This document shows positions 41,859 through 53,600 of a stretch of DNA of 64,000 bases, piece by piece. Source of the stretch: Algoriphagus sp. GTDB taxonomy: Bacteria > Bacteroidota > Bacteroidia > Cytophagales > Cyclobacteriaceae. A model generated the notes under the pieces. That model did not search any database and was not told the DNA's origin. It saw only the letters and a list, made by a program, of their open reading frames with translations. The position numbers and the translations under genes were made by a program. The stretch is from the NCBI RefSeq assembly GCF_013373065.1, contig NZ_JABXIN010000003.1:304110-368109 (forward strand). Reading direction: 5' to 3'. Position 1 is the stretch's first letter. The number at the start of each line of letters is the position of its first letter.

Positions 41859-43803
41859 ATATTTAATTGGAATTTGTGTACTGATTTTTTTGGGATGGAG
41901 CCACTCATCCTATGCACAACGCCCTCTTCCCCAAAATGGCCGACAGGTTCAGAATCCAAACCAGCGCGTTCAACGGGAAGCTATGCAACAAGCTACTGAG
42001 GAAGAGCTTGAAAATGGTCGGCGAACCCTACTTGATGATAGTACGCGTATGGTTTTTGGACCAACGACAGCCTTGTTTTTTTATGAAAAAGACATCAAAC
42101 GGAATAGTCTTACCTTATACCCCCAAGATACTTCCTTGACAAATTTTCATAATTATGATCCCGTGGCGAAAGGGGGTTGGGTTTATCAGGATTTGGGAAA
42201 TATAGGCTCCGCAGCTCAGTCTATTTTTTATGAGATTCCAACAATGATTGGAACGCGATCAGGTTTTCATGCCTATGATATTTATTACCACGCACCTGAA
42301 GAAAGAAAGTATTTTGATACTAAATCTCCATTTACCAACATGTCAGCCTTTTTTGGAGGAGGAAATCGAAACATGTTGGATATCGAATTTGCCCGAAATG
42401 TCAATCCGAGATGGAATGTGGGCTTTGAGTTTCACACTATTAGATCACGGAAAACGCTGAACCCTACCGCCCGGGATGATAATATGGTGGAGCAAAATTC
42501 CTATTCTATCCATACCAATTACCGGTCTGAAAACGGTAGATATTGGTTTTTGGGGAATTTTTCAAGAATGCGCCACTTAGTCAATGAAATAGGGGGTATT
42601 ATTCCGCCCGAGTTGGACTCAAATTCGGTTTATTTTACCTACGAGGATGCGAAGGTTTGGCTTAGAAATACTCAAGTTCGTGACTTGAGGCAAGACTACC
42701 ATTTTTACCATGAATACAAGGTTCAGGATGGTCTTCAGCTTTATCATATTTTTGACAAGAAAAAGCAAGAGGTTAATTTCGATGCGCTGTTGAACACGAC
42801 AGATTCGCTATTCTATCCATCCACTCGATTGATAAACCCTGACACCACGACCAATTCCAATAACTTCTCAGAATGGCGAAATGAGTTCGGTTTAAAAGGT
42901 ACCTTCGGAGGCTTTTACTATAATGCTTATGCAAAGCTTCGAAACGGGCGTATGAGGAATCCCAATTTCCCAGAAAATAACGTGTTTAATGAGGTTTTTA
43001 TAGGTGGGGAATTAATTGGTAAACTGTCTGAAAAATGGTCTTTAAGTGCTGAGGGGGAATATTTGATACCGGGAGCATTTCGATTAAAAGGAACATTCCA
43101 ATCTCCTTGGCTCAACGTAGAATACACCAAAGCCTTGTACAAGCCTACATCCATGCAGCAACAGTTTGCAGGGAATCATTATGCTTGGGAAAATGATTTT
43201 CAAAATACGGGAGTAGATCAGATAAAAGGGGAGTTGAAATTTGATTTTAAAAAGATCAAGATCAGACCTTCCTTAACAATCAATCGGGTAAATAATTACG
43301 TATTCTTTAATGAAGAACGGTTACCCGAACAAGCTTCTGGGGAAGCTTACATGCTCATGCCGGGTGTGCGTTCAGAAATCCGAATTGGAAAGAAATTCCA
43401 ATGGGACTCTGAAGTTTTATTTACTTCTGTTTCTGGAGAAGCTGCCGATGCATTTCGAATTCCAGAGATTTTTGCAAACACTCGACTGTATTTTGATAGT
43501 CCTGCATTTAATGATAATGTCTACATCCAAATGGGCCTTGATGTGCGATACAAGTCTAGTTTTTATGCTGATGCCTATTGGCCATCTCATCAGCAGTTTT
43601 TTATCCAAAACCGCTTTGAGGTGTATGCATATCCCGTTGTAGATGTATTCTTGGATTTCCGAATCAACCGTACCCGAGTGTTGTTGAAATACAATCATCT
43701 GAATTCTGGTTTAATGCAACAGGAAGGGTATTTCGTGACGCCTGATTATACGGGATATAAATCATTCATTGATCTTGGAATTACCTGGTATTTATTTGAT
43801 TAA
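41851..43803 (+). CDS. Putative porin (Porin_10-type outer-membrane protein)
   Basis: A 650-residue protein from a GTG at 41851 that overlaps lpxK by 8 bases; AGGCGAGGCC just upstream can serve as ribosome binding site. The signal peptide MNKYLIGICVLIFLGWSHSSYAQ is clear. The mature chain begins with a proline/glutamine-rich linker, then a long strand-rich region with many aromatic-terminated strands (WNVGFEFHTIRSRK, YSIHTNYRSENGRYWFLGNFSRM, VEVYAYPVVDVFLDFRI-like), ending DLGITWYLFD with a terminal aromatic, as barrels do. It matches the Bacteroidota putative porin family. Substrate unknown. Confidence 0.85.
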   Translation: MNKYLIGICVLIFLGWSHSSYAQRPLPQNGRQVQNPNQRVQREAMQQATEEELENGRRTLLDDSTRMVFGPTTALFFYEKDIKRNSLTLYPQDTSLTNFHNYDPVAKGGWVYQDLGNIGSAAQSIFYEIPTMIGTRSGFHAYDIYYHAPEERKYFDTKSPFTNMSAFFGGGNRNMLDIEFARNVNPRWNVGFEFHTIRSRKTLNPTARDDNMVEQNSYSIHTNYRSENGRYWFLGNFSRMRHLVNEIGGIIPPELDSNSVYFTYEDAKVWLRNTQVRDLRQDYHFYHEYKVQDGLQLYHIFDKKKQEVNFDALLNTTDSLFYPSTRLINPDTTTNSNNFSEWRNEFGLKGTFGGFYYNAYAKLRNGRMRNPNFPENNVFNEVFIGGELIGKLSEKWSLSAEGEYLIPGAFRLKGTFQSPWLNVEYTKALYKPTSMQQQFAGNHYAWENDFQNTGVDQIKGELKFDFKKIKIRPSLTINRVNNYVFFNEERLPEQASGEAYMLMPGVRSEIRIGKKFQWDSEVLFTSVSGEAADAFRIPEIFANTRLYFDSPAFNDNVYIQMGLDVRYKSSFYADAYWPSHQQFFIQNRFEVYAYPVVDVFLDFRINRTRVLLKYNHLNSGLMQQEGYFVTPDYTGYKSFIDLGITWYLFD

Positions 43804-43806
43804 GTT

Positions 43807-44418
43807 ATGAGTTGGGAAGAAAGCACGAGGCAGAAAATGCTTCATCTTAAATTACCTACCGATCCGCGATGGGTAGGTATTGCGGAGATGCAAATTGAGG
43901 ATATTTTGGTAGATCATGCCTATTGCGAGCAAAAGGCAGCTTCTTCCTGTATCAGCCTGATCGTTCGTTACAGTGACTTGGACTATTTAGTGGATACCTT
44001 GACTCCGATTGTTGCGGAAGAGTGGGGGCATTTTGAACGAGTCATGGAGCAACTTCGAAAGCGAGGAATGGCATTTGGCAAGCAACGGAAAGATGAATAC
44101 GTGGCAAAATTGAATGACTTTGTCAAAAAAGGAGGCAGTCGTATGGAGCAATTGACCGAGTATTTGTTGATGAATGCCTTGATTGAAGCAAGAAGCTGTG
44201 AACGGTTTAAGCTTTTGTCTAAAAATATCCAAGACGAGGAATTACAAAAATTCTATTACGAATTGATGATCTCGGAAGCGGGTCATTACGTAACCTTCAT
44301 CGAAATGGCCCGAAAGTACCATGATCCTGAAAAAGTCAACAAACGTTGGCAGGAGTGGTTGGACTATGAGGCAGCAGTATTAAAAAACATGGAATTACGA
44401 GGAGATCGAATGCATTAA
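43807..44418 (+). CDS. miaE: tRNA-(ms2io6A)-hydroxylase MiaE
   Basis: A 203-residue four-helix-bundle diiron monooxygenase that hydroxylates the isopentenyl group of ms2i6A37 in tRNA. The iron-ligand motifs are in family order: ILVDHAYCEQKAASS, EEWGHFERV, NALIEARSCERF and MISEAGHYVTFIE. It lacks a signal peptide. It lies 3 bases after the porin stop codon, so it is probably cotranscribed with lpxK and the porin gene. It needs MiaA and MiaB, which are not in this window; MtaB at 3417 modifies a different tRNA set. Confidence 0.92.
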   Translation: MSWEESTRQKMLHLKLPTDPRWVGIAEMQIEDILVDHAYCEQKAASSCISLIVRYSDLDYLVDTLTPIVAEEWGHFERVMEQLRKRGMAFGKQRKDEYVAKLNDFVKKGGSRMEQLTEYLLMNALIEARSCERFKLLSKNIQDEELQKFYYELMISEAGHYVTFIEMARKYHDPEKVNKRWQEWLDYEAAVLKNMELRGDRMH

Positions 44419-44527
44419 TACAATTTTCAAAATTTTGGAATTCTTCTCTTGGGATTGCATTGTTTTGATTATACTTAAGCTTTGAGAATCACCTTTTTAT
44501 TTGAAATTGTCTTAAAACGGACATTTT

Positions 44528-45772
44528 ATGAATTTGATCGAAAATATGCGGGAGGCTGTGAAGTCCATTCAAGTCAATATCCTGCGGACTATTTTAACGG
44601 GAGCTATTATTGCAATTGGAATTTCCTCCTTGGTAGGAATGCTGACTGCCATTGATGGCATCAAATCACAGATTGCAGAAAGTTTCTCAGGCCTTGGGGC
44701 TAATTCATTTGATATTCGAAGCCGTGGGTTTTCCGGAGGCAGGGCCATTCAGGAAGGAAAAGAAGAAAAGTCCTACCCGCCGATTAAGTATAAGGAATTG
44801 CAAGAGTTCAAAAGTGATTTTGGTAGCTACGGTATTTCTACCGTTTTCGTCCGGGTTACTGGATCCGCCGAAGTGAAAAGAGGTTCCAAAAAAAGTGATC
44901 CTAATGTTCGAGTTTTGGGAGGGGATGATAATTATTTGAGTATCAAAGCAATTGACTTGACGAGTGGAAGAAATTTTTCAAGTACAGAAGTTCGATATGG
45001 AAATAATGTATGCATTATTGGAAAAGAAATTCGTGAGATTCTTTTTGAATCAAATGAAGATCCCCTTTCTGAAAAAATCTCAATATATGGAAGACCTTAC
45101 ACGATTGTAGGAGTTTTGGATGAACAAGGGGGAGTAGGAGCAGATCAGGGTGCTGATCGGCAAATCATCATTCCAGTAGAAAATGCAGCTCGATTGGATA
45201 CGCGTGGTACATTTCGATATCAAGCCACAGCAGTTGCTTCAGGTCCAGAACGGGTTGACTATGAAATGGGACAGGCGATTGGTATTATGCGAAAAATCCG
45301 ACAAGATCGGGTTACGGAAGAAGATTCTTTTGAATTAACGAAAAGCCAATCAGTTGCGGAAAGTTTGGAAGAAGTTGCTGGCTATTTACGAATAGGAGGT
45401 TTTGGGATCGGCTTTATTACCCTTCTAGGAGCTTCTATTGGGTTGATGAATATCATGTTGGTGTCTGTTACAGAACGTACTCGGGAAATCGGAATTCGAA
45501 AAGCTTTGGGAGCAACTCCATTACGTATCCGTCAACAGTTCTTAATGGAAGCAATTATGATTTGTATTTTGGGCGGATTGTTCGGAATGATATTAGGGAT
45601 AGCCATTGGAAATGTGATTGCTAATATTATCGGACCGGGTGGATTCCTTGTTCCTTGGTTGTGGATGTTTGTTTCTTTTTTTATTTGTGTGGTTGTAGGC
45701 CTCCTTTCGGGATACTTTCCTGCATTTAAAGCCAGTAAATTAGATCCTATCGAATCCTTGCGGTATGAATAA
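44528..45772 (+). CDS. MacB/FtsX-type ABC transporter permease
   Basis: A 414-residue permease with the MacB topology: helix 1 at about 20-43 ([21 protein letters not shown]), a periplasmic MacB_PCD domain (about 45-280), then three helices in an FtsX domain (about 290-410) containing the typical [30 protein letters not shown] and ending [13 protein letters not shown]. Such permeases work with a cytosolic ATPase and an adaptor in export or mechanotransmission. No ATPase gene is adjacent here, so the partner is encoded elsewhere. It is monocistronic with its own terminator. Confidence 0.9.
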   Translation: MNLIENMREAVKSIQVNILRTILTGAIIAIGISSLVGMLTAIDGIKSQIAESFSGLGANSFDIRSRGFSGGRAIQEGKEEKSYPPIKYKELQEFKSDFGSYGISTVFVRVTGSAEVKRGSKKSDPNVRVLGGDDNYLSIKAIDLTSGRNFSSTEVRYGNNVCIIGKEIREILFESNEDPLSEKISIYGRPYTIVGVLDEQGGVGADQGADRQIIIPVENAARLDTRGTFRYQATAVASGPERVDYEMGQAIGIMRKIRQDRVTEEDSFELTKSQSVAESLEEVAGYLRIGGFGIGFITLLGASIGLMNIMLVSVTERTREIGIRKALGATPLRIRQQFLMEAIMICILGGLFGMILGIAIGNVIANIIGPGGFLVPWLWMFVSFFICVVVGLLSGYFPAFKASKLDPIESLRYE

Positions 45773-45775
45773 AAG

Positions 45776-45808
45776 AAAAGCGCTGGAAGAGATTCCAGCG
45801 CTTTTTTT
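45776..45808. terminator. Bidirectional intrinsic terminator
   Basis: A perfect 13-base stem AAAAGCGCTGGAA/TTCCAGCGCTTTT with loop GAGA and T-runs on both strands, placed between the convergent ABC permease gene (ends 45772) and the four-helix protein gene (ends 45822). Confidence 0.9.
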
Positions 45809-45821
45809 ATTTTTTCAGATT

Positions 45822-46256
45822 TTATCCAAGCCACGCGGACCAGGGAATTCGGCTGAGAATCAGCACAAGGCCGATTGCATAAAGCATATAAATACTCCGG
45901 AATTTTGCTCTTGAGGTAGCCGCTTTTTTCGCTCTGCTATATCCGATGGTAATTAGGACAATGGCAACAATATTGATCAATGGATGCTCCAATGCCGTCA
46001 ATCTTAGCACAGAATCTGACATCGCGCTACCACTTTGAAAGAGTTCTAGACCAAGTGGGCTGATGAAATAAAGAATCAATCCAACGAGTAATTGAACATG
46101 CGAAAGAATAAAGGCCACAAGGGCGATTTTCCGATCTTTCTCAGTAAACTCCCGGCCACTAAGAGAGCCAATTAGCATGAGGACAACTACGACTATCAGC
46201 GCAATTAGAACCAGGTACGCTAGTCCAGAATGGGTATGTTGTAATCCAGTGTACAT
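45822..46256 (-). CDS. Four-helix integral membrane protein, cytochrome-b-like
   Basis: A 144-residue inner-membrane protein with four predicted helices (about 12-30, 44-64, 88-106, 119-137) and an N-terminus MYTGLQHTHSGLAY. Histidines at 7, 9, 53 and 91 lie at helix starts or within helices, at places where a b-type haem could be held. I recall this short family being labelled cytochrome B in Bacteroidota, but haem binding is not shown. It is the last gene behind ABC-F, symporter and methyltransferase genes on the same strand, 59 bases after the latter. Confidence 0.7.
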   Translation of the reverse strand: MYTGLQHTHSGLAYLVLIALIVVVVLMLIGSLSGREFTEKDRKIALVAFILSHVQLLVGLILYFISPLGLELFQSGSAMSDSVLRLTALEHPLINIVAIVLITIGYSRAKKAATSRAKFRSIYMLYAIGLVLILSRIPWSAWLG

Positions 46257-46315
46257 ATGTTTTTTGTTTTTGTGAAAATAGTTGAAAAGCCAAAAAGGTT
46301 TTAAAATTTTTCCGT

Positions 46316-47497
46316 TTAGTCTACATAAAGCACCAATCCCTTAAGGTATTCAGTTTCGGGATGGAATATATTGATGGGATGATCAACAGGTTGTGAAAGC
46401 TGATGGATAATCCGAATTTTTCGCTTTGCTTCAAAGGCAGCAGCTGTAATCGTATGCGTAAATAGGGATTTATCAACTACCTGAGAGCAGGAGAAAGTGA
46501 ATAAAATTCCTCCTGATTTGATTCTTTTTAGTGCCTCAGCATTTAATCGCTTGTAAGCTTGAACTGCATTATGTCGAGCTTTGATGTTTTTGGCAAAAGC
46601 CGGGGGGTCAAGAACGATTATATCATAGTCGTCTCCGATTTCACGAATGTATTTTACCACATCTGCGACTTTGGATTCGTGCTTGGAACGGATTTGAGGA
46701 TTGAGTGAAATATTTTCTTCGGTTAATTCGATGGCCTTCGGGGAGATATCTACCGAGTGTACTTCTTTTGCTCCTGACAAAAGAGAAAGCACCGAAAATC
46801 CTCCCGAATAGCAGAATGTGTTTAGGATTTTTTTTCCTTTTGAATAGTCCGCTACAAGTTTTCTGTTTTCCCGTTGATCGATAAAAAAACCCGTTTTCTG
46901 ACCTTTTTCCCAGTCTATCCGATAAGTTGCGCCGTACTCTTGAACCAAATCCGTGAGAGGAGATCCAAAGATCCACTGGTTTTCAATAATCCCATAGTTT
47001 TTAGGCAGGGTTTCTGAGCTTTTATCATAAACAGCGCTAAGTTTATCACCGTAAACAGTTTTTAAGGCTTCTGAAATTTCAGCGATATGCTGATGCATGC
47101 CTATTTGGTGGCATTGGATGACTGCAGTTCCGTTGTAAAAGTCAATGATTAGTCCCGGAAGAAGATCACCTTCCCCATGAACTAATCGATACACATTGGT
47201 GTCCGAATCATGGGTGAGCCCCAGTTTTTCTCGAAGGGAAAAGGCATTTGAAATCTTTTCATTCCAAAATTCCTGGTCAATGCTCCTCTCCTCAAAACTA
47301 ATAATCCGAACCATAATTGATCCCGATGAAAAGTGGCCAATTCCTAAAAAAGCTCCTTGGGATGAAAAAACTGATACTAATTGGCCGTTTTCCAAGGAAG
47401 GAGGCATTTGGGCAATTGCACCAGAAAAAACCCAATGATGGCGTCGCTTCAGGGAGATTTCTTTTCCTTTTTTGAGTATGATTTTAGGATAGTGCAT
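46316..47497 (-). CDS. RlmI-family class I SAM-dependent rRNA methyltransferase
   Basis: A 393-residue protein with an N-terminal PUA domain (KGKEISLKRRHHWVFSGAI, about 9-80) and a Rossmann methyltransferase domain: KTGFFIDQRENRKLV, the SAM motif LNTFCYSGGFSVLSLLSGA with SVDISPKAIE, VLDPPAFAKN and FTFSCSQVV. This is the architecture of RlmI, which makes m5C1962 in 23S rRNA of E. coli. I give no symbol because Bacteroidota can have more than one member. Its start overlaps the end of the symporter gene by 14 bases. Confidence 0.9.
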   Translation of the reverse strand: MHYPKIILKKGKEISLKRRHHWVFSGAIAQMPPSLENGQLVSVFSSQGAFLGIGHFSSGSIMVRIISFEERSIDQEFWNEKISNAFSLREKLGLTHDSDTNVYRLVHGEGDLLPGLIIDFYNGTAVIQCHQIGMHQHIAEISEALKTVYGDKLSAVYDKSSETLPKNYGIIENQWIFGSPLTDLVQEYGATYRIDWEKGQKTGFFIDQRENRKLVADYSKGKKILNTFCYSGGFSVLSLLSGAKEVHSVDISPKAIELTEENISLNPQIRSKHESKVADVVKYIREIGDDYDIIVLDPPAFAKNIKARHNAVQAYKRLNAEALKRIKSGGILFTFSCSQVVDKSLFTHTITAAAFEAKRKIRIIHQLSQPVDHPINIFHPETEYLKGLVLYVD

Positions 47498-48881
47498 GTG
47501 TTTTTTGTTGTGTGTTCGGGAAGCTTAAGCTTCCGATAATCATGAAAATAATACTTCCGCTAAGCCCGTAGATATGAGGGGCAATTTCTGTTTCCAAAAA
47601 CGAAAAGGTAAGATAAGTAGCCATTCCCATCACCATAGCTAATAATGCGCCGGCTTTGGAGGCTTTTTTCCAATATAAACCTGCTGTCAGTGGAACAAAA
47701 AGAGAAACAAGCATTAATATGGATGCACCAGCCACAAGATCGTAGATATTCGTTTCAAGACTTGCCAAAATGGTGGCTACTAGGGCAACGAAGATCACAT
47801 TTGTGCGAAGAATCCAAAGAAAGTGCCGATCATCTAGCCTATCTCCAAAATATGGTCGAATGATATTTTCTGAAATAATCGCTGATGGAGCTAATAAGCC
47901 TGAGCTTGTTGTACTCATGATTGCAGAAATTAATGCCCCAAAAAAGATAATCTGAATCGGTAAACCTCCATGAGCTAGGATCATGCGGGGAAGAAGCATT
48001 TGATTGTTTTCCAAGGATAATTCAGGATAGAGAACCTGTGCTCCTAATGCAATAAATAGCGGTAAAAGACCAAAGCTCAGATAAAACAAACCTGCCAAAT
48101 AGGTAGATTGAATGGCTACTTTTTGGGATTTGGCCGACATGACGCGCTGGTAAATGTCTTGACTCGGAATGGATCCTAATCCTAGAATAATCCATGCTCC
48201 AAGGTAGTTCATCCAATCTTGAATATTTGATTCGGGGAAAAAATCAAAGCTTTTTTCTGGTGCTTGGTTAAGAATATTCATCACGCCTCCAGCTTCACCT
48301 GCAATCATGAATGCTACCCAGACTAATCCGATTACAATCATGGTGGTTTGAAGGAAATCGGTGATGGAGATGGCCCACATACCTCCCAGAAATGTATAGA
48401 ACACAACAATCCCAGCGGAAATCAGTATTCCTTGGAGCAAGGATAAGTCACTGACAGCCCCTAAGACTAAACTAAGTGCTACCAATTGTGCAGCTACATA
48501 TCCAAAATAAGCGGGAATCATAAATATCGATGCAAAAAGCTCGATCCGCTTGCCAAATAGTTTCTTGAAAACATCTCCGATGGTCAACACTTTCATCTTG
48601 TACATCGGGCGTAGGTAGAACATCCCAAATAAAATCAGGCACAAAGCACCTCCAAAAGGATCCTCAATTACTCCTAAGAGTCCTTCTTCCAAATAAACCG
48701 AAGAGGCTCCAAAAATTGTCTCTGAGCCAAACCAAGTTGCAAATAAAGCAGAAGCTGAAAGGAATAAAGGAAGTGATCTTCCCGCCAAGACAAAGTCACC
48801 AGAGTTTTTGACAAGACGGGAAGACCAAGCTCCAATGCCCACTGTGAGGGCCAAATAGGCAATAATTGCAGTGAGCAGCAA
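47484..48881 (-). CDS. Sodium:solute symporter family protein
   Basis: A 465-residue inner-membrane protein with about 12-13 helices and SSS-family motifs: DFVLAGRSLPLFLSASALFATWFGSETIFGASS in helices 1-2, GGMWAISITDFLQTTMIVIGL in helix 5 and ISAIMSTTSSGLLAPSAIISENI in helix 8, which carries the Na+ site serines. The substrate cannot be told (proline, pantothenate and sugar carriers share the fold). Its start follows the ABC-F gene by 5 bases and its end overlaps the RlmI-type gene by 14 bases, so all three share a transcript. Confidence 0.92.
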   Translation of the reverse strand: MLLTAIIAYLALTVGIGAWSSRLVKNSGDFVLAGRSLPLFLSASALFATWFGSETIFGASSVYLEEGLLGVIEDPFGGALCLILFGMFYLRPMYKMKVLTIGDVFKKLFGKRIELFASIFMIPAYFGYVAAQLVALSLVLGAVSDLSLLQGILISAGIVVFYTFLGGMWAISITDFLQTTMIVIGLVWVAFMIAGEAGGVMNILNQAPEKSFDFFPESNIQDWMNYLGAWIILGLGSIPSQDIYQRVMSAKSQKVAIQSTYLAGLFYLSFGLLPLFIALGAQVLYPELSLENNQMLLPRMILAHGGLPIQIIFFGALISAIMSTTSSGLLAPSAIISENIIRPYFGDRLDDRHFLWILRTNVIFVALVATILASLETNIYDLVAGASILMLVSLFVPLTAGLYWKKASKAGALLAMVMGMATYLTFSFLETEIAPHIYGLSGSIIFMIIGSLSFPNTQQKTHALS

Positions 48882-48886
48882 GGATG

Positions 48887-50521
<1,635 letters not shown>

Positions 50522-50531
50522 TTAGAAGGCG

Positions 50532-50539
50532 CAAAGATA
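50532..50539 (-). promoter_or_regulatory. Candidate -7 box of the ABC-F operon
   Basis: TATCTTTG on the minus strand, 26 bases before the ABC-F start, fits TAnnTTTG. No TTTG lies about 19 bases upstream. Confidence 0.5.
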
Positions 50540-50661
50540 GGAATAAAAATTCCTTTGACTGGACTACTCCTTTGAATACCTAATTGTCCACTCTAAAAAC
50601 TTCATTTATTAATTCATGAGTAGATGATTATATTGAATGCGAATACTCGAAATGTTAGTGG

Positions 50662-53600
50662 ATGGGGAAATTTTACCTGATTTGTTTGACGATTTGCCTC
50701 TTTTCTTTTGCTAGAATAGGTTATACTCAGGTATCAACTGTAGGGACTGAGTTTTGGGTAGGGTTTATGGATAATAATCGAATCCCTCCCAATAATGGAA
50801 ATGCTGGTGCTCCGGATTTTGCAGTGATAATCATTACTGCAAATGAGGACGCGCAGGGAACTATTGAATACAGAGGTCGAACTTCTAATTTCAATTTAGG
50901 AGCAGGACAGCAATATACATTGCGTATCCCTTCGGAGGATCTGGATTTGCTTCATAGGAGTTCTGCCGTGACCGAAAATAAAGGGATTTATATATCCAGC
51001 TCGGGGAAAATTGCGGTACATGCTTACAATGAGCGTTTTCGGAGCGCTGATGGTTCTGTAATCCTTCCGGTGACTGCCTTGGGAACAGATTATTACATTA
51101 CTTCTCATTTTGAAACCCTCACTGCAAATGTGACCTACAATGGGAATATAAATGATGAAAGTACCTTACTGGTAATAGCCACAGAGGATGATACGGAGAT
51201 TGAAATCACCCCAAAAGTAACAACCATTGGAGGCGGACAGGCGGGAGTTCCCAATACGATCAGATTAAACCGGGGTCAAAGCTATCAACTTAAGGCAAAA
51301 GCTGATTTGACGGGGACTCGGGTTCGGGTTGTGGGACCGAATGCCAATGAGTGTAAAAAGATCGCTGTGTTTGGAGGGAATAAATGGACCTCAGTTGGAA
51401 ATTGCGGAGCTGCTAATGACCATCTATTTCAACAGGCCTATCCGGTAAATACTTGGGGAAATTCCTTTGTACATGTAGCACTTTCTGGGAGGACTTCAGG
51501 TGAATTGGTGAAAGTCTTGGCTTCGGAAGAAAATACAGAGGTCCGTGTAAACGGAAATCTTCAAGGGGTAATTGGTAGAGGGGAGTGGTTGCCCCTTGAG
51601 TTTGGGATTAATGAGCATGGGAAAATAGAAACTAGTAAACCTACCTCTGTTACTGTTTTTTCAAAAAGTCAGGAATGTAACCAGCCCAATGCTCCAGGTG
51701 CTTTGACCGGTGATCCATTCATGATTACCTATAGTCCAAGTGAACAGTTTTTGAAGCAGTTGACTTTCATTTCCTTGGATTTACCATCCATTGTTACTCA
51801 CTATGTCAATATTGTTGTAAAAGCGGGCACACAGAATGGTACAATCCTGGACGGAACGAATGTTGGCGGGAGATTTTTTCCTTTACCCGGTGATCCCAAT
51901 TTCATGTATGCCCGAATTGAAATTACACAAGGTGTCCATCGATTGAGTAATGCAGAAGGCTTTGCCGCCTATGCTTACGGATTTGGGGAATTGGAATCCT
52001 ATGGCTATGCAGCGGGAGCCGCATTGGATAATTTAAATTTTGAGACGGAAGCTTCCTATGATTTTGAAGTAGATGGGGAGAATGTGGCCTGCTTGAATGA
52101 GGCTGCGGACTGGACCATTAATCCTGAAAATCCCGATTTCAGTTATTTCGTGTGGGATTTTGGAGATGGAAGTTCCTTAAAAGAGGGAAAAGAGGTAAGT
52201 CATACATTTACTCAGCCGGGAGAATATGAGGTTACTGTTTTGGCTGCATTAAGTCCCAATTCTTGTGATCAGCAAGAGGAAATCACTTTTTCTGTGAATG
52301 TTACCGCCTCAACTGCTGAAATATTTGGCTCTGAGTCTGCTTGTCCAGAAGTCGAAGAGCTTTTGTATACCATCGAAAATCTGCAAAATGTAGATCGTGT
52401 TGATTTTGAGGTAGAAGGTGGGGAATTAATAGAAATCAACGATTTATCTGCAGTTGTCCGTTGGGGTCCTGCGAATTCAAATGCTTCTCTAGTTGCTATT
52501 CCTTACAATTTAAACGGTTGTCCTGGGGAGCCTATTGTTTTACCTGTGACAGTCAATCAGCGACTGGAAGCTCAGCTTCCCCAAGGAGCTCAAGATGTTT
52601 GTTTTGATCTTGAGGCTACACATTTTTACTCAGTTTCCGATGCTTCCACTGGTAGGTCTTACAATTGGAATATTGAAGGAGGATTAATTATTTCCGGTCA
52701 AGGAAGTTCTGAAATTGAAGTTCAATGGAATCAACCCGGGATTACTGGAGCTGTTTCCTACACAGTGGCCAGCTTGGTCGATGCACTTTGTGAAGGAAAA
52801 TCTGATGTGTTGGAAGTTAAGGTTCAGAATGAATTTTTGATTTCCACTTCGGAAGTAATTCCAGTGTCTTGTTCGGGAGAGGCGACTGGGGCAATTGAAT
52901 TAAGCGTCCAAGGTGGTGTTGGTCCGTATCAATTTGAATGGTCTCATGATGCCAGTTTGCAGGATCCACGAGCAGAATCATTATCCGCAGGAACCTATTC
53001 GGTGACAGTCAGGGATCAATTAGGTTGTGTTCAAGTTTTGGAAAACATTGAAATTATGGAGCCTGCCCCGCTAGAGCTAAGCGGGATTTTTCCTCAATCT
53101 GTTTCATGTTATGGTAAGCCTGATGGAATTGTAACCTTAGATATTACAGGAGGAGTGCCGCCTTATTCTTTAGATTTTGATGGAGTTCAAATTTTTTCAA
53201 GCACGATCCAATTGATGGATTTAGCGCAGGGTACTTATGATTGGATAGTAACAGACTCTAATGGTTGTTCGATTCCAGTTTCTTTTGAGATTGTTTCTCC
53301 TCCGGCTTTAGAAGTGGAGGTGAGATTAGACAAGCCCGCCTGTCCGGGCGAAAGTAATGGGGAATTGTTTGTTTTGCCTGCTGGGGGTGTCAATCCTTTT
53401 GTGTATACTTGGGACTTCAATTCGACACTTGGAAATCAATTAATTGGAGTTCCTAAAGGGAAATATGCCGTTTCAGTTAGAGATGCTTCTGGATGTGTAA
53501 GTTTGGGGGAAGGGGAAGTGCTCGAAGCAGCTCCTGCCGTCAGAATGCCTACTGGATATTTTCCGGATCGAGATCAGGATTTATTCCAAGGTGTTTCCAA

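Noticed and set aside
44528..45772. Complete MacAB-type efflux system
   Set aside because: Only the permease is present; no ATPase, adaptor or TolC-like gene is adjacent.
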